From contig NZ_CP086136.1 in NCBI RefSeq assembly GCF_017565645.3, positions 6,679,501 through 6,743,500 of the forward strand: a DNA stretch of 64,000 bases. The letters run 5' to 3'. Under the pieces are notes generated by a model, which ran no database searches, was not told where the DNA came from, and saw nothing but the letters and a program-made list of their open reading frames with translations. The stretch is from Bradyrhizobium barranii subsp. barranii (GTDB lineage Bacteria; Pseudomonadota; Alphaproteobacteria; Rhizobiales; Xanthobacteraceae). Made by a program: the position numbers and the translations under genes. Positions 42,362 to 51,612 of this stretch are shown here, piece by piece (position 1 is the stretch's first letter; each line of letters starts with the position of its first letter).

Positions 42362-42444
42362 CGTGCTGGGCGTATGGCGCTGGCTACCGCGCGCCGGTAA
42401 GGAAGCAGCCGCGTCCCAGACCGAGGAAGCGATCCGCTTTTGGC

Positions 42445-42669
42445 TCAGGCCTGTTTCCTATCCGAGATTGCCCAGCGTGCCAGCGCGGCTTCTCCTGCTT
42501 CGGTCAAGGCGCCGAGCGTTGTCTGCCCCTTCCTTGCACACTGGACAAGGCTGTCCGCGATGAAAGATCTTAGTTCATGATTGACGCCGTCCGGCCTGCC
42601 TTGACAGAGCCGTTCGAGAACGGCTTCCATGCTTGCCAGTGTGCGGCGATCGAAGCTTTCGAGGATCAT
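42445..42669 (-). CDS. small hypothetical protein
   Basis: A 74-residue protein from ATG 42669, preceded by GGAG. It reads MILESFDRRTLASMEAVLER, with several cysteines (RLCQG, VQCARKGQ). I recall a conserved family of this size in Rhizobiales with an ILECAxxG segment. The function is unknown. Confidence 0.6.
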   Translation of the reverse strand: MILESFDRRTLASMEAVLERLCQGRPDGVNHELRSFIADSLVQCARKGQTTLGALTEAGEAALARWAISDRKQA

Positions 42670-42845
42670 GGCGCTTCTCCTATTCCGGCTAAACGAACTC
42701 CAGAGCCGGACGTTCCAATTTCGGAACTGACCTTCCAAGATCGGGAACCAAGCTGCATCGCGGATTATTGGACCTGAATGCCTCGCAAACTTAAGGTTTT
42801 TCAGACGTCACAGGGCTTTTCGACCTCGCGATTGCGGCGTCGTCG

Positions 42846-43229
42846 ATGAAAGCTGCAGCGAGCGGCACAACGTTCGATCGGGATTCGCTAACTGCAGCTC
42901 ATCGCAATCTGCCGCTCGGCACGCATGTTCGCGTTACTGACCCTAAGAGCAGCAAATCGGTGGTCGTTCGTATCACTGATCGCGGACCATGGATTCGCAG
43001 TCGCGTCATCGACCTCTCGCTCGCCGCCGCGCGTAGCTTGGGGTTTACCAACCGTGGCGTCGCCCAGGTTCGTGCTGAGGTGTTGTCACAGACGTCCATT
43101 GCCCAGCGAAAACACGCAGGCACGGGGCCTGTGATTTCAGGCCGGGCCTTGCTTTTACCGCTTCACCCGCGTCGGCACTGTGGTCCGCTTCGGTTCAAGA
43201 TGCGAAGAACTCAACCTGAGCAAATCTAG
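42846..43229 (+). pseudogene. RlpA-like double-psi barrel protein, truncated
   Basis: The sequence FDRDSLTAAHRNLPLGTHVR followed by SVVVRITDRGPWIRSRVIDL and SLAAARSLGF is the RlpA/DPBB core, which in intact proteins cleaves peptidoglycan glycan strands at the septum; its Asp in TDRGP is present. The signal peptide and the leading GxASWYG strand are missing and the C-terminal tail is basic and unlike the family. It is most likely a remnant. Confidence 0.6.
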
Positions 43230-43400
43230 TCCGCCGTGCCTCACTGAGCGGACCTCAACGAGGTGCGACGCTACTTCGCTGACGGGTCACAACCCGACTA
43301 CCCCACCTCAGCGACGATGTGGGCTTGTGGTCCGCAGGTGTACCCTCGGCCGACTAGCCGAGGCGCCGCCTATCCCGTGCCTGCCTCAGCAGGTCCCACT

Positions 43401-44570
43401 TTACGATATCAAAGGGAATGTAAGCGTTGTTGTTGTACCCGCGTCGCTGCTGGTCTGGTCGACGGTACCGCCAATTTGTCTCGCCAGAGAGGTAATCAGC
43501 TTAAGGCCCGACCCGTTTTCGTTAGGATGTTGAATGCCGCGACCGTTGTCTGTCACTGTCAATCGGGCCTCGCCGTAGCCGACGCCTCCCACTAAACTTA
43601 CGCTGATCCTGCCTCCCTCTGCACCGAACGCATGTTTGATGCTGTTCATCGCAGTCTCATTTAAAATGAGGCCAACCGGGAGGGCGCGGTCGATCGCCAA
43701 CTCGAGTTCGTCACACTCGACGTCTACTTCAACCTCATCCACCTGATTCCGGATCGCGCTGCAAAGAGCCCGGATGTAATGGGAAAGTCTGACGATCTGC
43801 CCTTCTTGGCGAGGGGCAAGCTGATCATGTGCGAGCGAGATGGCGTTGATGCGGCTGGCCACGTGGTCCAGAGCGCGGTGTGATTCTGGATCAAGATAGC
43901 GGCGCTTCTGGATGGAAATCGAGGACAGGACGAGCTGAAAATTGTTCTTGACCCGATGTTGCATCTCTCGAAGCAAGATCTGCCCCTTTTTAGCTTCCGC
44001 GACCGCAGCCATAAGGCTTGCATGTTCGTCCGGATGCGCACCGCGACGGAGCACAGCACCTATCAGCGCGGCGGCGGCGGTCAGAAACTCGGTCGTATCC
44101 TGCGAGAAGTCTCTCGGCTTTGTACTGTCCACCTCCAGCACGCCCCATGCGGCGCCGCCGATGAGGATCGGGACGTTGCTGACAGCCACAATGCCATGCT
44201 CCGCCAAGAACTCGGAACGAACAAATTCGTTCTGATCGGCGAAATCTCTGATGCTGACAGGCTCGGCCGTTTGGAAGGCGCGGCCAGGCGGCGAGCGGAG
44301 GTCGGCCGACAGCGTGGCGGTGCGGACGGCACCATCCTTCCAGCCGACTCCCACAATCAACAGAAGATCGGACGTGTCTGGACGATATTGAAGCACCTTA
44401 ACATGGTGGATTTCCACGGCGCGGGCAATTTGCAGCACGGCTTGGTCCAAGAAGCGTTCTGCTCCGGGGTCTTCAACCGAAAGACGACCGATATCGACCA
44501 AAATGCGGATGTGGCGCCGGAGTTTGTCCAGCACATCGCCCTCAGTGTGTTCGGTCGGGTGGTCCTCCAT
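43401..44570 (-). CDS. GAF sensor histidine kinase (HWE/HisKA_2 type)
   Basis: A 389-residue cytosolic kinase. A GAF domain occupies about 20-175 (FLDQAVLQIARAVEIHHVKV, VSNVPILIGGAAWGVLEVDS). The HisKA_2 box LLREMQHRVKNNFQLVLSSI has the phospho-accepting His, and the HATPase N box is ILNETAMNSIKHAF with G box TVTDNGRGI. Kinases of this class often signal through single-domain or general-stress regulators. No regulator is adjacent. Confidence 0.87.
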   Translation of the reverse strand: MEDHPTEHTEGDVLDKLRRHIRILVDIGRLSVEDPGAERFLDQAVLQIARAVEIHHVKVLQYRPDTSDLLLIVGVGWKDGAVRTATLSADLRSPPGRAFQTAEPVSIRDFADQNEFVRSEFLAEHGIVAVSNVPILIGGAAWGVLEVDSTKPRDFSQDTTEFLTAAAALIGAVLRRGAHPDEHASLMAAVAEAKKGQILLREMQHRVKNNFQLVLSSISIQKRRYLDPESHRALDHVASRINAISLAHDQLAPRQEGQIVRLSHYIRALCSAIRNQVDEVEVDVECDELELAIDRALPVGLILNETAMNSIKHAFGAEGGRISVSLVGGVGYGEARLTVTDNGRGIQHPNENGSGLKLITSLARQIGGTVDQTSSDAGTTTTLTFPLIS

Positions 44571-44822
44571 TCGTTTCTAACGTCGGGCCTCATGAATTGT
44601 GCCTAAGCGCCGAGACCATACAAGCTGGCTTGGTCGCTAAAGGAGCCGCGATCCGCAATTTAGCCCTCAACTGGTCGACCGAAAACGGCTTGCCGATCGC
44701 CAACGTACCTTTGGGGGCTGCAAAAAGAGATGGGATTTCGAGTCGGAAGGCTTGCTGCGAGCTTCACAGGAACCTCCGCTCCGATGCGGGTTTGGTTCTT
44801 GAGACAAACAGCGAGAGCGAAA

Positions 44823-45032
44823 ATGGGAAACAGTGGCGTCGGAATGCTACTCGGCGATACCTCAGTGACGGCGCTCTGGATGATGTTTATTGGCGCCTTC
44901 ATCTTGGGTGGCACAATTCTGTATGGCGTTATGAAGACGGGAAGGTTGCGCCGCAGCGAGCGTGCGCAGCTCGACCGAAACACAGAGATGGCGCAGCGCC
45001 GGGATGACCCGGAGAAAAGAGCCGCTCGTTAG
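44823..45032 (+). CDS. small single-pass membrane protein
   Basis: A 69-residue protein from ATG 44823. One transmembrane helix (TALWMMFIGAFILGGTILYG) is followed by a polar, charged tail (RSERAQLDRNTEMAQRRDDP). It resembles small SHOCT-like or unknown inner-membrane proteins. The function is unknown. Confidence 0.5.
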   Translation: MGNSGVGMLLGDTSVTALWMMFIGAFILGGTILYGVMKTGRLRRSERAQLDRNTEMAQRRDDPEKRAAR

Positions 45033-45239
45033 CAATCGGCGTGTCGACCAGTCAAACGTAAGATTTAGGAACTTGGGCCGGAGTGGCGCTAGGGCGTATA
45101 ATCATAGCCCGCGATGTCCGTAATTCGCTAACGGCCGCGGGGAAGCCAATGCGCGAGGTAGGCTTTAGGCACAGCTGGACCAAAGACCGCAATGATATCG
45201 ACGGTCGCTGGGGATTCCAACGCTCATATGTAAGCCGTA

Positions 45240-45768
45240 TTGATAAAGCAACAGGTAGATGCCCGTCAGATCCAGTTCATGGCCCTCACGTCAGCGAACA
45301 TGAGTTGCGCAGTGTCGACCTCGGCAAACTCGCCGGGCACCTGGCGGCACGGAATACTTCCAGTCTGTCAAGTCGGTCGAAACGACGCGTTCATCAGAAT
45401 GTGGACGGAGTTCAACGAACAACGGGACACGACCACCAACGATCAAAAGGAGGCGACTTACATCGGCTTCAGGATGCGGGCTCAGGCGGTCAGCCAAGCC
45501 GGCACGGTCGATGTCGAGGCGGTCCGGCAAGCCATGTACGGACAACGCGTAAGGGGCGCCAAGTGGTTTTGAGCTGGTGATGAATACCAATCATCATCTC
45601 TCGAAGCCGGCGGCGACGGGTACCTTCGAGGTCGTTTGGCAGTCCGCCAGCCCGATCAAGGCATCCGTGCGGAGCCGATATCTTCCGGAGAGCGCGAGAC
45701 GCACCGCCGATTGGACATTTCTCTGGGTTTGCGGTGGATGTGCTGAGCCTTCATTCAAGGACTGGTGA
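45240..45768 (+). pseudogene. urea/amide ABC transporter binding protein (UrtA-like), remnant
   Basis: Three frames give parts of one protein: VSEHELRSVDLGKLAGHLAA, then WTEFNEQRDTTTNDQKEATY and IGFRMRAQAVSQAG, then MNTNHHLSKPAATGTFEVVW, ending PWVCGxC-like as TFLWVCGGCAEPSFKDW. These match the C-terminal third of UrtA-like binding proteins. At least two frameshifts separate them and the N-terminal part is missing. Confidence 0.6.
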
Positions 45769-46070
45769 TTCTTACATCGCTAGTTGCGTCAAAATCTCAC
45801 GCCACAGTTAGTGCGCTGACCAGTGCCACGTTCTTGGTCTTCAGATGAGATGTAGTCCGCCTGGGGTCAAAACTAATCGTCGCGGGCTTTCCCAAAAAGG
45901 TCGGCTGTGTGCCAAATCGGACGTTGCGCCGGCCTTTCTGTAATTCGGCGCAGCGTTAACCTCACATTCGGCGTTACCCAGCCAGCATCAGCGTGGACTT
46001 TGAATATCGTATAGCGTCAATGTTGAAAGCGCATGGGGTTAAGTTGCTTCACCCAGTGAGACCTATCTAT
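45769..46070. other. gene-free interval
   Basis: About 300 bases without a recognisable gene, between the UrtA-like remnant and the hybrid kinase. Confidence 0.4.
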
Positions 46071-47474
46071 TCAGCGACGCTTGTTCATCGCCTGTTCCAA
46101 ACCCTGACGAAGAGACTTCGGAGTGTAAGGCTTCACGACGAGTATTGCGCCCAATCGCGCGGCTTCAGATTTCAATCCGCTGCCACCTGTCGCGAGAACT
46201 AGGCAAAGATCGGGCCGGCGCGCATAGACATTCCTTGCGAGCTCTAGACCGGAAACTCCTGGGAGTCCGACATCGGTAAGTAAGATGTCCACGGGGTGCT
46301 CATCCAGGATCTTCAAGGCCTCTTGAGCCGTGCTGGCCTCTTTTACGTTGCATCCAAGATCGTTTAGCATCTCTGTTGTCGTCAGGCGGATGAGGTCGTC
46401 GTCTTCGACGAGCAACACGGTCGCGTCCTTGAAAGACTTTTCGTTGGCCGAGTGTTGCGATCCCTGAGCGACGCGCCTTTGAGCTTGATTAGCCAGCAAG
46501 TGTCTGATTTTCCGCGCGAGCGCCTCGCGCGTGTAAGGTTTGGCCAGGAGTTCCACCCCGGGATCGAGCCGCCCGCCGTGCACGATGGCGTTCTGAGTAT
46601 AGCCGGATGTGAAAAGTACGGCGACGTTTGGCAAACGCTCCTTGGCTTTTCTTGCGAAGTCCGGGCTACGCAGGCTGCCAGGCATCATGACGTCGGTGAA
46701 GATAAGGTCTATTGGAATGCCGCTGTCGACAACGACGAGTGCGCTCGCTGCATCTCGCGCCTTGACCACGCGGTAGCCGAGCTCGGTAAGCATCGAGACC
46801 GCGACCTCGCGAACCTCATCGTCATCCTCAACCACGAGGACAGTTTCCTCTCCGCCTTGAACCTCTCCGGTCGGAGCCCCCACCAGAGTATCTTCGGATG
46901 CCATCTCTCGCGGGAAGTACAGCTTCACCGTGGTCCCGGCCCCTACCTCGCTGTAGATTTTCACGTGTCCGCCGGACTGCTTGAGAAAGCCGTAAACCAT
47001 GGCGAGGCCCAAGCCCGTACCCTTGTCCTCCGCCTTGGTTGTGAAGAATGGCTCATAGACCCGTTCCAGGATATCCGGCGGAATTCCGGTGCCTGTATCG
47101 GTCACCGCGATCATCACGTATTGTCCCGCAGACAACTCGTCATGCTGGCGGACATATTCGTCGTCGAGGAAGGCATTACTTGCTTCAATCGTCAGCCGGC
47201 CTTCGCCGTTCATCGCGTCGCGGGCGTTGATCGCAAGATTCAGGACCGCATTTTCCAGTTGATCCGGGTCGATGAGGCTATTCCACAGCCCACCTGCGAC
47301 GACCGTCTCGACTTCGATCTCCCCACCGAGGGCGCGACGAAGCATCTCATCCATGTTCTTGATGAGACGGCCCGCGTTCACTACCCTTGGCTCCAGCGGC
47401 TGTCGCCTTGCAAAGGCAAGCAGTTGAGAGGCAAGTTTAGAACCTCGGGCCACACCTCCGAGGGCGTTTTGGAC
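46071..47474 (-). pseudogene. PAS hybrid histidine kinase, C-terminal part (split by IS3)
   Basis: This half carries the end of the dimerisation helix (ASQLLAFARRQPLEPRVVN), the HATPase domain (NLAINARDAMNGEG, VTDTGTGIPPDILERVYEPF, GTGLGLAMVYGF) and two receiver domains (VLVVEDDDEVREVAVSML... and TVLLVEDDDLIRLTTTEM...), each with an Asp (FTDVMMPG, LTDVGLPG). It joins in frame to the part beyond the IS3 element when the element and one TSD are removed (MRV-QNALGG). Confidence 0.85.
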
Positions 47475-47562
47475 AGAGCTGGCCCCGCAAATTCGGACAG
47501 TAGCTTGAGTGGATTTTCTGCCTGACAGCGGCGAGGATTCTTGCTGCGAATCAGGAGCGAAG

Positions 47563-47868
47563 ATGACGAAGAAGAGCCGCCGGACGCATTCTCCGGCATT
47601 CAAGGCGAAGGTTGCTTTGGCTGCGGTCAAAGGCGACAAGACACTGGCGGAGCTGGCGCAGCTGTTTGATGTTCATCCGAACCAGATCACGATCTGGAAA
47701 AACCAGCTCCTGGAAGGCGCCGCCGGCGTGTTTGGGCATGACAAGACATCGGCCGAGACGCCGGTCGATTTGAAGGCGTTACATGCCAAGATCGGCGAGC
47801 TGGCGTTGGAAAACGATTTTTTGTCCGGCGCGCTCACCAAGGCGGGCCTGCTGAGCGCAAAGCGATGA
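47563..47868 (+). CDS. IS3-family OrfA (copy B)
   Basis: A 101-residue helix-turn-helix protein (THSPAFKAKVALAAVKGDKT, ELAQLFDVHPNQITIWKNQL) with a leucine-zipper-like end. ATG follows CAGGAGCG. A slippery T-TTT-TTG at about 47817-47823 is placed in the frame needed for a -1 shift into orfB. OrfA and OrfB overlap by ATGA. Confidence 0.88.
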   Translation: MTKKSRRTHSPAFKAKVALAAVKGDKTLAELAQLFDVHPNQITIWKNQLLEGAAGVFGHDKTSAETPVDLKALHAKIGELALENDFLSGALTKAGLLSAKR

Positions 47869-48692
47869 TCGACCGCGATCATGATCTTTCTATCGTGCGC
47901 CAGGCGAAGGTCCTGAAGCTGGCTCGCAGCACGGTCTACTATGAACCTCGGCCAGTTTCGGCCGAGGACCTTGCCTTGATGCGTCGGCTCGATGAGCTGC
48001 ATCTCGATTATCCCTTCGCGGGAGCGCGTATGCTGCGATCGTTGCTGCGGCGGGAGGGCGTATACGCCGGTCGCCGCCACATCGCGACGCTGATGAAGCG
48101 CATGCGGATCGAGGCGGTCTATCGTCGCCCGAACACGAGCAAGCCGGCTCCGGGTCACAAGATCTACCCGTACCTGTTGCGCGGATTGAAGATCGAGCGG
48201 CCCGACCATGCGTGGGCAATGGACATCACCTACATTCCGATGCGGCGTGGCTTCGTCTATCTCGCGGCGGTCGTCGATGTGTTCAGCCGACGGGTCCTGG
48301 CCCATCGCGTCTCGATCACAATGGAGGCGGCCTTCTGCGTCGAAGCGGTCCAGGAGGCGTTGGCGAAGCACGGCAGGCCCGAGATTTTCAACACGGATCA
48401 GGGCAGCCAGTTCACCAGCCTCGAGTTCACCGATGTGCTGCTGGACGCGAAGATCGCCATCAGCATGGACGGCAAGGGCGCCTGGCGCGACAACGTGTTT
48501 GTCGAGCGGCTCTGGCGCACGGTCAAATACGAAGAAGTTTATCTCCGCGCCTACGACAGCGTGTCCGAGGCGCGAGCGTCAATTGCCAAGTATCTGGCCT
48601 TCTACAATCAGGGACGCCCTCACTCGAGCCTTGACGGGCGCACGCCCGACGAGGCTTACTTCGGCACGCAAGCTATGGTGATGGCCGCATGA
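47865..48692 (+). CDS. IS3-family transposase OrfB (copy B)
   Basis: A 275-residue DDE integrase-core protein, the catalytic half of the fused transposase (MDITYIPMRRGF, NTDQGSQFTS, ERLWRTVKYEEV). Single substitutions separate it from copy A. It is intact and probably active. Confidence 0.92.
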   Translation: MIDRDHDLSIVRQAKVLKLARSTVYYEPRPVSAEDLALMRRLDELHLDYPFAGARMLRSLLRREGVYAGRRHIATLMKRMRIEAVYRRPNTSKPAPGHKIYPYLLRGLKIERPDHAWAMDITYIPMRRGFVYLAAVVDVFSRRVLAHRVSITMEAAFCVEAVQEALAKHGRPEIFNTDQGSQFTSLEFTDVLLDAKIAISMDGKGAWRDNVFVERLWRTVKYEEVYLRAYDSVSEARASIAKYLAFYNQGRPHSSLDGRTPDEAYFGTQAMVMAA

Positions 48693-48838
48693 CCGTCGCC
48701 GACGGTTTTGTCGTCGCTCTGGTCGGGCTACGCCCTCCCGACGCAACGACAAAACCGTAAAGCCCCGCGTTCAGCATAACCCGGCAGGAATCCACTTAAA
48801 TCCAGCGGGGCGCTGTCCAAACAACCGGGGCCAGCTCT

Positions 48839-49801
48839 GACCCGCATCTCGGCCCGGGCATTACCAGCGATATCTTTCCTAAGCAGTTGCAGATTTCCGC
48901 TGATGACCTGCAGCAAGTTGTTGAAGTCGTGGGCAACGCCGCCAGTAAGTTGGCCGATCGCTTCCAGCTTCTGGGATCGGATCATCGTTGCTTGCGCCGC
49001 CTGGAGCGCGGCTTCCGCCTCACGCCGTTCTGTAATGTCCCGGGTCACTTTGGCGAATCCTACGAGCTTCCCGTCGTCGTCTCGAATCGCGTCGATCACG
49101 ACATGCGCCCAAAAGCGAGTGCCGTCCTTTCGTACCCTTTGACCTTCATGCTCCCACCGTCCGTCACGGGATGCGGTCTGCAGGCCTGTTCGCGGGAGGC
49201 CCGCGGCGCGATCCTCTTCCGTATAGAAATTGGAGAAGTGGCGACCGATGATCTCTTCGGGAGCGTACCCCTTGATGCGCTGGGCTCCAGCGTTCCAACT
49301 CGCCACGTTGCCTTCCACGTCCAGCATGTAGATGGCGTAGTCCGTCACACTTTGGACCATTAGCCGGAACTGCTGCTCGCTTTCGCGTAATTTGGCCTCG
49401 GCAGCCCTTCGCTCGGTCAGATCCCGAGTGATCTTGGCGAAACCTACAAGCTCGCCCTTAGGCGAGCGGATCGCGTCAATGATGACATGGGCCCAGAACT
49501 GCGTGCCGTCCTTGCGCACCCGCCAACCCTCTCGCTCGAAGCGTCCGGTTCGCTCCGCCTCCTCCAGCGCCAACGCAGGCACTTTCTGCTCCCGCTCGGT
49601 CTCCGTATAGAATGTCGAGAAGTGGTGCCCTATGATCTCCTCGGCCTCATAGCCCTTAAAGCGCTTCGCCCCCGGGTTCCAGCTGGTGACATGCCCGTCG
49701 CGATCCAGCATATAGATCGCGTAGTCGGTGATCGCCTCAACAAGTAGCCGATAACGCCCCTCGCTGGATTGTGCAGCATCGAAGCGGTCTGATTTTTCCA
49801 T
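48839..49801 (-). pseudogene. PAS hybrid histidine kinase, N-terminal part (split by IS3)
   Basis: From ATG 49801 it encodes two PAS domains, each with ITDYAIYMLDRDGHVTSWNP-like and GYEAEEIIGHHFSTFYTE-like sequences and a DGTQFWAHVIIDAIR segment, then a HisKA box LTGGVAHDFNNLLQVISGNL with the phospho-accepting His. The IS3 element cuts it at MRV. Without the element the full protein would be PAS-PAS-HisKA-HATPase-REC-REC. The gene is inactive as it stands. Confidence 0.85.
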
Positions 49802-49849
49802 TCGGGTCCTATCCAGCCCGCCGACTGCTGGAGGGTTGAGGTAAAACAA

Positions 49850-50930
49850 TACTAAGACGGTTGAGTTCCATCTGGCCTTCGGTCATGCAGCTGACTTCTG
49901 GCCTTTGTCCACGGTCACACGGCGTGTAAGGCGTGGCTCATTAGCTCGCAACCAAAGGCGGATTGGTGCGAGTTTGACGAACGCCGGATAGCTGGCTGCG
50001 AATTTGAGCATATTGGTGCGCGACATTGGCGGGGCTCAGGCATCACCTTCTCGACCAGCGACAACAGCGACGCAAACACACCGAGCAAACCTATTCACTG
50101 ACGTGGTGGCAATGATGATAGAGGTCGCCAACTGAGGCGGCCTTACGCCTTGTCCCTCGGGGAATTTGCGGATCTGCGTCGCTGTCGCCAGCAGTCTCGT
50201 CCGCGGCCACGTGTCTCATGCAGCCAGCCCCCGAGTCCGCTCGATACCCGCAACCCGACGTTCTGGTCCGAGGACGAACGTTGGCGCGATCCGCAGCGGC
50301 CCATTCCCCTCGGCCCTGATGGGCGACGAGAGCGTCCTCCGTCTCTACGAAAATAAGCGGATTCAGGCGGCTGCGGATCGGGCCGCCAGCGGCCGCTATC
50401 GTCTCCTCGCGACACCGCCAAGCAACGCGCCGATGTCCTCCGCGGAGATCGATCGGAGACCGCTCCGAGCCGATCGGATCGATTGCTAGCGGCCTCATGA
50501 AGGAACTATTATTCGAATACGGAGCGCTGATCTCGGCACACTTACGCGCAGCTCCGATTCTTCTCGTCGGCGCGACTTAGTATACAATGCAACCTAAGAT
50601 ACCCCATATTCTGAAATGCAGATGCGCGAATTTTCGGGGGCCGCCGGTAGCTATGGACGAAGGTCGGAAGGATCTGACCCACCCCCGTCCACGCGTCTAC
50701 CCCGCGCTCACCCTCAAAACGTTGCTATGGGCTCATAACTGGCCTGCAAAATGCCGGGTCGGCAGTTGCCGGCGTCGTGCAATCGGCGTGCGACGCCCAC
50801 GCTTCTTGAGCGTGGAAATTCAACGTGCCGGTCGATTGCAGGAAGTGCGTCATTCAAGCTGGCCATGGTGGCCGCCATCCTACGTTCCGGGATTGAGCTG
50901 AGGGATGCCGTTTACGAGAAACAGTGGCTG
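49850..50930. other. long interval without a recognisable gene
   Basis: About 1.1 kb. The open frames are low in family-like content and none has a good ribosome-binding site. A short ATG frame at about 50496 (MKELLFEYGALISAHLRAAP, 27 residues) could be a relic. I see no repeats or RNA genes. Confidence 0.4.
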
Positions 50931-51161
50931 CTAGTTCAGAAACTTCACAGCGAGACGGCGCTTATCGCGCCACACAACCGAACAACTCAAGTCGAGTCCA
51001 ACGCTTGGAATACGCAAACCGAAGGTCGCTGGCATTAAAGGCGCGTCAAGCGTCTGAACGATTGCGGACGAAGCTGTGAGATGGCGTACCTTGCAGCGCA
51101 AAGGAGAGCCATCAATCACGATCTGGCCTATACAGGCACTGATTTTTCGCCCGTCCGCCAC
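50931..51161 (-). CDS. PilZ-like domain protein
   Basis: A 76-residue protein. It reads CIGQIVIDGSPLRCKVRHLT, then FGLRIPSVGLDLSCSVVWRD and KRRLAVKFLN, the beta-strand pattern of short PilZ-like domains of Bradyrhizobium. The cyclic-di-GMP binding RxxxR and D/NxSxxG motifs are not evident, so nucleotide binding is doubtful. The role is unknown. Confidence 0.6.
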   Translation of the reverse strand: MADGRKISACIGQIVIDGSPLRCKVRHLTASSAIVQTLDAPLMPATFGLRIPSVGLDLSCSVVWRDKRRLAVKFLN

Positions 51162-51245
51162 GTCTCGCCGCCTCCCCGCTCTAGCGCGCGGGAGATATTG
51201 GTTGGCGATTCCAGTCTCAAATGAGGCTAGACCATGGTTTCATTG

Positions 51246-51500
51246 CTAGGCCGCGAGCTTTTTCTCCATTGCGGCCAACGCCGCTAGCGCGTTGTCCTGT
51301 GCCGTGACCGCCCGTCGCTCGCCCGCCTTGCCATTGCCCCAACCATTCGCCACGGCGATCTCACGTGCGGTGTCGCCGTCCAGCGAGCGCTCCAACACAT
51401 CGCAGTGATCGCCAAGCGCAGCAGCAACACGGGGCATCGAGGCCGGCGAGAATGGCGTATTCAGGGCCGGCGAAGCTGCTCTCCGAAGCGCAGGCATTCC
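51246..51500 (-). pseudogene. unknown gene, 3' part (split by IS66)
   Basis: The minus strand to the left of IS66 encodes PRVAAALGDHCDVLERSLDG, then DTAREIAVANGWGNGKAGER and RAVTAQDNALAALAAMEKKL ending AA. A frame change near 51435 is needed to join it to FAGPEYAILAGLDAP, which continues into the sequence beyond the element. It looks like a helical C-terminal domain of an element-borne protein. I recognise no family. Confidence 0.45.
51493..51500 (+). repeat. IS66 target-site duplication, left
   Basis: GGCATTCC, identical to 56623-56630, directly outside the GTAAGCG terminus of the IS66 element. Confidence 0.9.
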
Positions 51501-51612
51501 GTAAGCGACGTTCGCGTCCCACTCGCAAAGGTTTGGCGTGGGGATTGCAGTCTGTTGATCAACGTGTTTGCAAATCGTTGGCGGGGGGTATGGAGGCGGC
51601 AACGACGGAGAA

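Larger units (their letters stand above)
47475..48838 (+). mobile_element. IS3-family insertion sequence, copy B
   Basis: 1364 bases with inverted AGAGCTGGCCCCG ends and a three-base target duplication GAC at 47472-47474 and 48839-48841. orfA and orfB are intact, and the target is the hybrid kinase gene. It is the only one of the three copies with a clear target duplication, so it is the likely most recent direct insertion. Confidence 0.92.

Noticed and set aside
46452..47525. 357-residue plus-strand open frame
   Set aside because: It is antisense to the kinase ATPase and receiver domains, which are clearly coding on the minus strand.
50091..50498. 135-residue minus-strand frame in the 49.9-50.9 kb gap
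   Set aside because: No ribosome-binding site, no family-like segments and Arg-rich composition; other frames there are equally open.
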